Assembly: GCA_020849295.1 (NCBI GenBank)
Contig: JADLGN010000014.1
Span: 1-32,423 of the forward strand
DNA length: 32,423 bases
Direction of reading: 5' to 3'
Source: Bacteroidia bacterium
Lineage (GTDB): Bacteria > Bacteroidota > Bacteroidia > NS11-12g > UBA9320
Shown here in pieces: positions 25,985 through 32,423 of the stretch; position 1 is the stretch's first letter, and each line of letters opens with the position of its first letter. The translations under genes and the position numbers were made by a program. The notes beneath the pieces were generated by a model. That model had not been told where the DNA came from. It did no database searches and saw nothing but the letters and a program-made list of their open reading frames with translations.

Positions 25985-27349
25985 GTGTATAATGATAATA
26001 CAATTGTTGCATTAGCAACACCAACAGGGGTGGGAGCAATAGGTGTAATAAGGCTTTCGGGAGCAGATGCAATTAATATTGCACAATCTGTTTTTTCAAA
26101 ACAAATATTAAATAAGCCATCTCACACTTTGCATTTTGGAAAAATTATAAACAATATAAATAATGAAGTTGTTGATGAAGTTGTATTATCAATTTTTAAA
26201 GAACCCAAATCATATACAGGAGAGAATGTAATTGAAATATCTTGTCATGGTTCACCTTTTATTCAACAAAAATTAATAGAAGTACTCGTAAACAAAGGAG
26301 CAAGGTTAGCCAAACCAGGCGAATTTACATTAAGAGCATTTTTAAATGGCAAATTAGATCTTGCACAAGCCGAAGCCGTTGCAGACTTAATAGCATCTGA
26401 TAGTGAGGTATCGCATAAAATGGCAATTTCACAAATGAAAGGCGAGTTTTCAAATAAAATAAAAAACTTACGCCAATCTTTGATAAATTTTGCTTCACTT
26501 ATTGAATTAGAACTTGACTTTGGCGAAGAAGATGTAGAATTTGCAAACAGAAAGCAATTGTACAGTCTGGTAGAAGAAATCAGCGAAGTAGTACGAATGC
26601 TGAAAAAGAGTTTCGTAGCAGGCAATGTTTTGAAAAAGGGTATAGCTACAGTTATTGCAGGAAAACCAAATGCAGGTAAAAGTACGGTCTTAAATGCCTT
26701 GCTGAATGAAGACAGAGCCATAGTGAGCAATATTGCAGGTACAACACGCGACACAATAGAAGAAAGCCTCAATATAAATGGAGTTCTTTTCAGAATAATA
26801 GATACTGCCGGAATTCGAGTATCAACTAATGAAATTGAAGATTTAGGCATAAATAAAACTTTTGAAAATATAGAAAAAGCCGATTTGATACTATATGTTT
26901 TTGATGCAAAAAAAATGACAAAAAATATATTGAATGATGAATTAAAAAGTCTTAAAACATCAAAAAAAATAATAGCAGTAGCCAATAAAACCGACTTATG
27001 TGAGATTGAAGACTTAGATAAAGAATTTAATAATTTAGACTATGAAATTGTATTTATATCTGCTATAAATAAAGAAATAAAAGTACTTTTAAATGTTCTT
27101 GAAAAATATGCATCAGAACTAAATAAGCAAACAGAAACAATTATAAATAATTCAAGACACTACGAATCTTTGTACAAAACCGAAGAGTCATTAAACGATA
27201 TAAAAAATGGGTTGAATAATTCAATCAGTTCTGATTTACTTGCCTTAGACATACGTCAAGCATTGCATCACCTTTCAGAAATTACAGGTGAGATTTCATC
27301 TGAAGATTTGCTTGATAACATTTTTAGCCGTTTTTGTATCGGAAAGTAA
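25985..27349 (+). CDS. mnmE: tRNA uridine-5-carboxymethylaminomethyl modification GTPase MnmE
   Basis: 454 residues from a GTG start (MYNDNTIVALATPTGVGAIG). It modifies the wobble uridine of certain tRNAs with MnmG. The N-terminal tetrahydrofolate-binding domain (1-120) is followed by a helical domain carrying the GTPase insert. The G domain shows the P-loop GKPNAGKST, switch GTTRDT, DTAG and NKTD. The C-terminus is the conserved CIGK. Full length and intact; probably co-transcribed with the LOG gene. Confidence 0.97.
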   Translation: MYNDNTIVALATPTGVGAIGVIRLSGADAINIAQSVFSKQILNKPSHTLHFGKIINNINNEVVDEVVLSIFKEPKSYTGENVIEISCHGSPFIQQKLIEVLVNKGARLAKPGEFTLRAFLNGKLDLAQAEAVADLIASDSEVSHKMAISQMKGEFSNKIKNLRQSLINFASLIELELDFGEEDVEFANRKQLYSLVEEISEVVRMLKKSFVAGNVLKKGIATVIAGKPNAGKSTVLNALLNEDRAIVSNIAGTTRDTIEESLNINGVLFRIIDTAGIRVSTNEIEDLGINKTFENIEKADLILYVFDAKKMTKNILNDELKSLKTSKKIIAVANKTDLCEIEDLDKEFNNLDYEIVFISAINKEIKVLLNVLEKYASELNKQTETIINNSRHYESLYKTEESLNDIKNGLNNSISSDLLALDIRQALHHLSEITGEISSEDLLDNIFSRFCIGK

Positions 27350-27464
27350 TTATCTTTCTTTTGTTGGACAATTTTAAACTATATATATTTTTTATGAAAA
27401 AAACTCTAACTATAAACATCAGATTTTGAAGTTTTAGTTTTAAAGAGGAAATTTGTAGTTTTAA

Positions 27465-28304
27465 ATGAAAAAAATATTTTTACCTGCTATTATACTTGCA
27501 TTAGCATTAAGTTCTTGTGTAAGCAAAAAAAATTATAAAAAGAAAGTTATAGAACTTCAATCTTTAGATTCTTCATACCAAAAAGTACACCATGAACTTG
27601 ACATTTGTCTTAAAGATAAAAATAATAATAACGAAAAAATTTCAAAACTTGAAAGTGAGCTTGAATATGTGAAATCTGTAAGTACAACTTTATTAAAACA
27701 ATTGAATGATTTATCAATCATTACAAATTCTCAGTCAGAAAGTATCAAAAAATCTTTGGAAAATATTAACTCAAAAGATCTTTACATAAAAGGATTGCAA
27801 AAAGAAATATCAAGAAAAGATTCATTAAATATGGCTTTAGTTCTTAGTTTAAAAGGAGCTTTAAAGGATGTGAATGATAAAGATATCCAAATAAATGTAG
27901 AGGGTAGTGCGGTGTTTATTTCCATTTCAGATAAAATGCTTTTTAAAAGCGGTAGTTATGAAATATCCCCCGAAGCAAAAAATGTGTTAGGCAAAGTAGC
28001 AGATGTTATAAAAGCTCAACCAAATATACAGTTTATGGTAGAAGGTCATACTGATAACAAACCTATTTTTAAGGGTCAAATAAAAGATAATTGGGATTTG
28101 AGCGTATTACGTGCTACTGCGGTTGTAAGATTATTACAGTTGAATTATGGAATTGAACCCAACCGAATGATAGCCGCCGGACGAAGTGAATACGTTTCGA
28201 TAGCTCCTAATACAACCGAAGAAGGCAAGGCATTGAACAGAAGAACACGCATTGTAATTTTACCTGAACTGGATCAATTCTTCAAGTTATTAGAAACAAA
28301 ATAA
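27465..28304 (+). CDS. OmpA-family lipoprotein
   Basis: 279 residues. Lipoprotein signal with lipobox ending at C18 (LALSSC), a long coiled coil (about 25-130), then an OmpA C-terminal peptidoglycan-binding domain (about 150-275) with VEGHTDNKPI, DLSVLRATAVVRLL and NRRTRIVI. It is expected to be anchored in the outer membrane and to bind the cell wall. The coiled-coil plus OmpA layout is common in Bacteroidetes. A weak -7-like GAAATTTG lies just upstream. Confidence 0.9.
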   Translation: MKKIFLPAIILALALSSCVSKKNYKKKVIELQSLDSSYQKVHHELDICLKDKNNNNEKISKLESELEYVKSVSTTLLKQLNDLSIITNSQSESIKKSLENINSKDLYIKGLQKEISRKDSLNMALVLSLKGALKDVNDKDIQINVEGSAVFISISDKMLFKSGSYEISPEAKNVLGKVADVIKAQPNIQFMVEGHTDNKPIFKGQIKDNWDLSVLRATAVVRLLQLNYGIEPNRMIAAGRSEYVSIAPNTTEEGKALNRRTRIVILPELDQFFKLLETK

Positions 28305-28421
28305 ATTTGGCTTAATTTGTTATTATATTTTATATAGCAATAGTAAAAAATACTACTAAAGTGTTATTTTACTTAATATTGTTATTATATTTATTTGTAT
28401 CATAAAAATAAAATAACATTA

Positions 28422-28964
28422 ATGAAAAATATTTTATATATAGCCATTTTATTAATTGTACTGAGTATTTCTTGTACTAAAGAAGATAATACAAACACAC
28501 CTGAACCTAAGTCACCTTCGGGTTTTGTTCCACCTTCAATTAATTATTGGATTTTAAACGGTGATACTAACTTTTCAAGCGCAGATGCCGCAACTGCAGG
28601 TATTATGGGAAATAGTTTTGGTCTTAGCAAGCCTTTTGGCAGTTATAGTAATTATAGAAATTTAAGCGTACAATTTAATAGTGATAAAATGATTAGAGAT
28701 TCTATCCCCGAAGGGTCATATAAAATTTTTCATATTGCAAAAGGCACTGAGCCTCCTAAAAAAGGTACTGACAGTGCATTACTGCAAGTAACAGTAGTGC
28801 CGTATTATTATTGGGGTAATGGAGGTGTTGTATATATATCAAAAAAAAATAACAAATTGCGTTTTACGGTTGATGTTACTCTTAACTTAAAAGGTGTAAA
28901 ATATCCCGACATTCATACTTTTAATCAAACTGCCACAACCAAATTCAGTTGGGAAGAATTATAG
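28422..28964 (+). CDS. Small lipoprotein of unknown function
   Basis: About 180 residues from the ATG at 28422; an upstream in-frame ATG at 28395 would put nine extra residues before the signal sequence. The signal MKNILYIAILLIVLSISC carries a lipobox. The mature part is polar with a Pro-rich linker (NTPEPKSPSGFVPP) and a beta-rich domain. Family not recognised. It precedes a T9SS protein gene by 21 bp and may be co-transcribed with it. Confidence 0.7.
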   Translation: MKNILYIAILLIVLSISCTKEDNTNTPEPKSPSGFVPPSINYWILNGDTNFSSADAATAGIMGNSFGLSKPFGSYSNYRNLSVQFNSDKMIRDSIPEGSYKIFHIAKGTEPPKKGTDSALLQVTVVPYYYWGNGGVVYISKKNNKLRFTVDVTLNLKGVKYPDIHTFNQTATTKFSWEEL

Positions 28965-28985
28965 AATAATTAATAATTTAAAAAT

Positions 28986-30767
28986 ATGAATACCTATCAA
29001 AATAAATTTAAAATGTTAATCTATATAAACAGGATGTTTGCATTGATTTTAATTAGCTGTTTTTCTCTGTTTATTTGTAATTATATTAATGCACAGAACC
29101 CCGAAATTCTTAAAGATATAACAAGCGGTACACAAGGAACTAATATAGAAACGGTTTATTATCCTGTTGACCATTATATGTTTTTTATTAACAATGATGA
29201 TTCAAGTGTTTGGAGAACAGATGGTACAAGTTCAGGAACTGTTCCTATTTTTAAATACTCCAATTTAATTAACAATTGGACTCATTTACCTTACGGCTTT
29301 ATTAAAGCATCAGGAGTGATTTTTTTTGCAATTCAAACAATTGGAGACACAGTTGGACTATTTACATTTACTCATTCTAACACTACACCTGTGCTGTTAA
29401 GGAAATTCAGATATGTTACCGGTGGTGGACCATTATATTCAATAAAACTACAAAGACAAATGGTAGAATTTAATGATAAATTGTATTTTAATGCAGCAGA
29501 TTTTTATAAAGGAAATATAACAAATAACTTAGGCAGAGAATTATGGGTAAGCGATGGAACTTTGAATGGAACAAAAATGCTTAAAGACATAAACCCAGGT
29601 AATTATGGTTTCGACACCGATAGTGATCCAACAGGTTTTGTAGTTGCTTATGGGAAATTGCTGTTTGGAGCCAGAGTTCAAGACGGACCAAGATATATTT
29701 TTAAATTATATGAAACAGATGGAACTGAAACAGGAACTAAGCCTTACAAATATGGAATTATACAGTTAGCTGCTTCTTCTTCAAATTCAATGACGGCATT
29801 TGCTTTTCAATTCTACAAAGGAACTCTTTACATAGTTGTTAAAGACTTTTTAACTCCCGGTTCAGATTTAAGCACAGTTCATAAATTAGTTAATTTCAAC
29901 GATATTCCAAGAAGTTTTTCAGCCTATAAGTTTTCGGGATTTGGTTTTTTAAAAGATAAAATTGTGTTTGGAGGAATACCTTATGATAAAGGTCCGGCAG
30001 ACCCTATAGGTGCTGAATTATATTTAGTAGATACTTTACTGAACTACCCAATACAACCGGCTTTAATAAAAGATATAGCTGTTGATGTAGGAGGATATGG
30101 GTCTGCCCCAAGTAATTTTATTACAAGTAATAATATGTTATACTTTACTGCTATGGATTATGTTCAATTTGGACAAGTTTGGAAATTTGATTTGAGTAAT
30201 AACTCGGTAGTACAGGTAAGTCATATTCAGTCAAATGCTAATAATGTGAATTTCTTTCATTCAATAATTCCTTTTAATAACAATATTTATTTTGAAGCTA
30301 GAGATTCAATGCATGGCAACGAATTATACAAGTTAAATCCTATGAATGATTCTATAACCTATTGGGATATATACCCCGGGACTTATGATGGATTTATAAA
30401 TGCTAACAGTAGTTATTCGTTCTGTCAAGCCGGAAAAGTTCTTTACTTTTTAGGAAACGATGAATCGCAAGGAATGGAAATATGGAAAATTGGCAACAAT
30501 GCAGCAGGTGTAGAATTGAAGATGATTAATGCAAAAGTATTTGCCAAGGTTGTTCCTAATCCGGCAAATGAAAACGTGTATATTGATTACAAAGAAGAAG
30601 GAAATGTAAGGCTGCTATTATTTGATGTATGCCATAGATTAATGGAGTCACAGACAGATGATAATAGAAACTTTAACATAAGTAATTTTGCAATGGGTAT
30701 TTATTACTATAAGATAATTAAAGAAAACAGTATAATAGGTTTTGGAAAATTAATTGTTAGACACTAA
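28986..30767 (+). CDS. T9SS-secreted protein with ELWxSDGT-type repeats
   Basis: 593 residues. A signal sequence ends near NAQ (about 37); M10 or M17 are alternative starts. The body has repeats of the form (E/S)LWVSDGT...GT (VWRTDGTSSGT, ELWVSDGTLNGTKMLKDINPG, YETDGTETGT), typical of secreted Bacteroidetes propeller-like proteins. The C-terminus (about 521-593, starting VVPNPANENVYID and ending GFGKLIVRH) is a type A T9SS sorting domain. Therefore exported to the cell surface or medium; the substrate is unknown. Confidence 0.85.
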   Translation: MNTYQNKFKMLIYINRMFALILISCFSLFICNYINAQNPEILKDITSGTQGTNIETVYYPVDHYMFFINNDDSSVWRTDGTSSGTVPIFKYSNLINNWTHLPYGFIKASGVIFFAIQTIGDTVGLFTFTHSNTTPVLLRKFRYVTGGGPLYSIKLQRQMVEFNDKLYFNAADFYKGNITNNLGRELWVSDGTLNGTKMLKDINPGNYGFDTDSDPTGFVVAYGKLLFGARVQDGPRYIFKLYETDGTETGTKPYKYGIIQLAASSSNSMTAFAFQFYKGTLYIVVKDFLTPGSDLSTVHKLVNFNDIPRSFSAYKFSGFGFLKDKIVFGGIPYDKGPADPIGAELYLVDTLLNYPIQPALIKDIAVDVGGYGSAPSNFITSNNMLYFTAMDYVQFGQVWKFDLSNNSVVQVSHIQSNANNVNFFHSIIPFNNNIYFEARDSMHGNELYKLNPMNDSITYWDIYPGTYDGFINANSSYSFCQAGKVLYFLGNDESQGMEIWKIGNNAAGVELKMINAKVFAKVVPNPANENVYIDYKEEGNVRLLLFDVCHRLMESQTDDNRNFNISNFAMGIYYYKIIKENSIIGFGKLIVRH

Positions 30768-30853
30768 TAGGACGACTTACAAAAATCAATTGTTACAAAT
30801 TCTTTATAAACCTTCTTAAAACTCAATTTTTAATTTAAAAAAAACTGTCTTGT

Positions 30854-30883
30854 CCTAAATTAGGTTTACACAAAAAGTGTAAA
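30854..30883. repeat. Two adjacent palindromes upstream of the recombinase remnant
   Basis: CCTAAATTAGG (30854-30864) is directly followed by TTTACAC-AAAAA-GTGTAAA (30865-30883, 7-bp arms). They lie in the 453-bp stretch 30768-31221 that has no intact gene. That stretch otherwise holds the recombinase remnant (30919-31050) and the start of the cassette (31170). The palindromes could be protein-binding sites of a lost mobile element. Confidence 0.5.
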
Positions 30884-30918
30884 ACACGGATAATTAAAAT
30901 CATTCAAAAAAACCCTAA

Positions 30919-31050
30919 CAGGGTGTAGATTTGCGATACATACAATCTCTATTAGGACACTCCAGTTCTAAGACCACCGAAATATATACCCATGTAAGTA
31001 CAAAAGTGTTAAGCAATATTATTTCTCAAATAGAACGTTTGGATTTATAA
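30919..31050 (+). pseudogene. C-terminal remnant of a tyrosine recombinase (integrase)
   Basis: 43 codons then TAA. The translation contains [20 protein letters not shown] followed by [10 protein letters not shown], the conserved end of tyrosine recombinases, with the LLGH histidine at 30958-30960 and the nucleophile Tyr (EIYTHV) at 30985-30987. An in-frame TAA lies directly before the fragment (30916-30918) and no upstream frame continues the protein, so about 85-90% of the gene is missing. The parent could be an integron integrase or a XerD-like integrase; the diagnostic middle region is lost. It points towards a cassette-like element starting 120 bp downstream. Confidence 0.8.
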
Positions 31051-31169
31051 AAAACAAGATTTAACATTGCATGGTGCAAATGAAAAAAGAATTCACAAAT
31101 TATATTTTGAAATTTCAGAATTCACATTCATACAAAGAAAAAATACACGCAATATGCGGGTATTTACTA

Positions 31170-31178
31170 GTTAGCGGC
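31170..31178 (+). other. Integron-type recombination core, left boundary of a gene cassette
   Basis: GTTAGCGGC here is the exact reverse complement of GCCGCTAAC at 32174-32182, the first arm of the attC-like site after the gene. In integron cassettes recombination occurs after the G, so the cassette would begin at 31171. It agrees with the GTTRRRY core at 5 of 7 positions. Confidence 0.5.
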
Positions 31179-31221
31179 AACCTTAACAACCGACAGCACA
31201 ATACTGACTAAACAGACAACA

Positions 31222-32160
31222 ATGAAGAAAATAATTTACATCTTGACAGCTTGCGGACTTTTTTGTTCGTGTAGTAACAACAACCAAACTGCGACACAGC
31301 AGACAACCGCAACGCAGGCGGACAATCAGAAGATTTTGACTGAAACAGCTTTTGTAAAGCTTGACAACTACGAGTATCAAGACAATACAGGTGGCGATTA
31401 CTCTGGTGGTAGCAAAGACGGCAGGACAATCAAAGTTACAGGCAGCACTAACTTTCCCAACGGGACAGCAATTGAAATTCAAACGACAGGATTTATTGCT
31501 TCATCAAAAAAAGGCGGCATGTCAGACACCTATGAGGAAGTAAAAGTGCAAGACGGTAAATTTTCAGCGACTTTGAAACCTTGGAACATCACTGACCAAA
31601 TTGAGTTTCGCATTTTTGCAGACAAGCAAAGTCCAGAGGTTTTGGACATCATCGGCAAGACAGGTGAGAAAATTAAAATTGACCCGGCTAACAAGGACGA
31701 CTTTCCCGAGATTGTAATTTTCCAATCGGACGACTACAAAGTAAACGAGGATATTATCGCCAAAATTAGCGGTGGCAAGCCGACAGTTTATAAGTTACAA
31801 AAGCCATCCGAACTGACAAAGCCCTATGAAAAAAAGTTGGCAGAATTTGTGAAATGTTGGAAGGAGAAGGACTGGAATTCAATGGCGAAACATTGCCAAA
31901 CTTCGGAAGGAACAAACGCAAACAATTTGAAATCTTTTTTTGACATAGTTAAGATTTTGAGTTTTCAAGTAACTGGTTCAAGACAGGGTTCTCAACTTCC
32001 AAGCGGAAACATTCTTATGGAAGTTGACTTCACGGCTGACATTGAAAGTTCCAACGAAATGAAAGGAATACAAAAGAAACACTTGAAAGCAAATGTTATT
32101 CAAGAGGGAAATAGTTGGGGCGTAAACTCATCATCTATAACACGAGGACTTTATGACTGA
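31222..32160 (+). CDS. Cassette-borne lipoprotein of unknown function
   Basis: 312 residues. Lipoprotein signal MKKIIYILTACGLFCSC with lipobox at the FCSC cysteine, then a Gln/Thr/Asn-rich linker (about 18-38). A beta-rich domain (about 40-170, VTGSTNFPNGTAIEIQTTG resembles a Big/SLH-type strand pattern only loosely) and an alpha/beta C-terminal domain (about 195-312, with KLAEFVKCWKEKDWNSMAKH, like the NTF2/DUF4878-type folds that follow lipoprotein signals) are visible. GC content and codon choice are clearly higher-GC than in flanking genes. It is the only gene between the core at 31170 and the attC-like site at 32174, so it is probably cassette cargo. Confidence 0.75.
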   Translation: MKKIIYILTACGLFCSCSNNNQTATQQTTATQADNQKILTETAFVKLDNYEYQDNTGGDYSGGSKDGRTIKVTGSTNFPNGTAIEIQTTGFIASSKKGGMSDTYEEVKVQDGKFSATLKPWNITDQIEFRIFADKQSPEVLDIIGKTGEKIKIDPANKDDFPEIVIFQSDDYKVNEDIIAKISGGKPTVYKLQKPSELTKPYEKKLAEFVKCWKEKDWNSMAKHCQTSEGTNANNLKSFFDIVKILSFQVTGSRQGSQLPSGNILMEVDFTADIESSNEMKGIQKKHLKANVIQEGNSWGVNSSSITRGLYD

Positions 32161-32173
32161 AGGCAGAAAGGCA

Positions 32174-32307
32174 GCCGCTAACAGCGTGTTGCCTCAATTG
32201 GCGGTGACGTGCAAAATTGAAGCTGAGTGCTCCTATCAAACTTTTGTGCTGGGTGACAGTGAAGTGCTCCGAAATCGCCAACTGCGGCAACACGCCAACC
32301 GTCAAAC
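32174..32307 (+). other. attC-like recombination site (folded integron cassette end)
   Basis: It begins with GCCGCTAAC (32174-32182), complementary to the core at 31170. GCGTGTTGCC (32184-32193) pairs perfectly with GGCAACACGC (32286-32295), and TTGGCG (32198-32203) with CGCCAA (32276-32281), giving about 18 paired bases of a long imperfect stem with small bulges. The last core GTCAAAC (32301-32307) fits GTTRRRY at 6 of 7 positions. The total of about 134 bp is within the size range of attC sites, and the stop codon of the cargo gene lies 14 bp before it, as in cassettes. Confidence 0.6.
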
Positions 32308-32324
32308 TGTCTAAAAACTAAAAA

Positions 32325-32423
32325 ATGAAGCGATTTTTAAATAAAATACTCGGAAACCTATCTTTGAAAAAATTATATATTCGATTCTCGAAAGGTTCAT
32401 TTTGGGTTTTTAGACAGACTGCC
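32325..32423 (+). CDS. Start of a possible second cassette ORF (partial at right edge)
   Basis: The ATG at 32325 opens a frame of 33 codons (MKRFLNKILGNLSLKKLYIR...) running to the window edge without a stop. It starts about 23 bp after the recombination point of the attC-like site, the usual spacing of a cassette gene. The peptide is basic and not recognisable. It could also be a chance frame. Confidence 0.35.
   Translation, partial: MKRFLNKILGNLSLKKLYIRFSKGSFWVFRQTA

Noticed and set aside
27345..27362. GAAAG...CTTTC hairpin at the end of mnmE as a terminator
   Set aside because: Only five base pairs with a 7-nt AT loop and a short mixed tail; too weak to call.

Overview
The window looks like chromosome of an AT-rich member of the Bacteroidetes (Bacteroidota). 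The evidence is a type II-C CRISPR locus with a very large Cas9, secreted proteins ending in type A and type B type IX secretion (T9SS) sorting domains, repeated matches to the Bacteroidetes -7 promoter element TAnnTTTG, several GTG/TTG starts, and no Shine-Dalgarno-rich leaders. I cannot assign a genus.

Layout. (1) 1-6.6 kb, minus strand: cas9, a REP-associated tyrosine transposase (RAYT), cas1 and the start of cas2, which runs off the left edge. A divergent tracrRNA with promoter, anti-repeat and terminator lies upstream of cas9 on the plus strand. REP-like palindromes sit between cas9 and the RAYT. The CRISPR array itself is not in the window. (2) 6.7-9.3 kb, minus strand: a tightly packed operon of secreted proteins of unknown function. 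It holds two paralogous cysteine-patterned small proteins (one interrupted by an in-frame TAG), a probable beta-propeller-like protein and a small CxxC thioredoxin-like protein. (3) 9.5-16.2 kb: argS, a thioredoxin-family protein, a T9SS-exported M4 metalloprotease with PKD repeats, and a pterin synthase. (4) 16.3-21.6 kb, plus strand: a candidate oxygen/redox-response cluster with a universal stress protein, a small membrane protein, a short CcoG, a PAS histidine kinase and a response regulator fused to a CRP/FNR module. Two FNR-like boxes in tandem lie at activator-like distance from a -7 element in front of the small membrane protein gene. (5) 21.6-25.1 kb, minus strand: an overlapping operon of a glutamine amidotransferase (trpG/pabA), a CBS protein, a BamA/TamA-like outer-membrane protein and NAD kinase. 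(6) 25.2-30.8 kb, plus strand: LOG-family protein, mnmE, OmpA-type lipoprotein, a small lipoprotein and a T9SS-secreted protein with ELWxSDGT-type repeats. (7) 30.8 kb to the right edge: a 43-codon remnant of a tyrosine recombinase, followed by what looks like an integron-type gene cassette. The cassette has a boundary core at 31170, a lipoprotein gene of visibly higher GC content, and a folded attC-like site at 32174-32307. A second small ORF starts just beyond it.

The observations most worth following are the integron-like cassette beside the recombinase remnant, the self-contained PAS kinase / RR-CRP / tandem FNR-box module, the secreted paralog + thioredoxin + propeller operon with its in-frame stop, and the RAYT with REP-like palindromes lodged inside a cas operon. 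All calls come from reading the sequence; no database search was possible.
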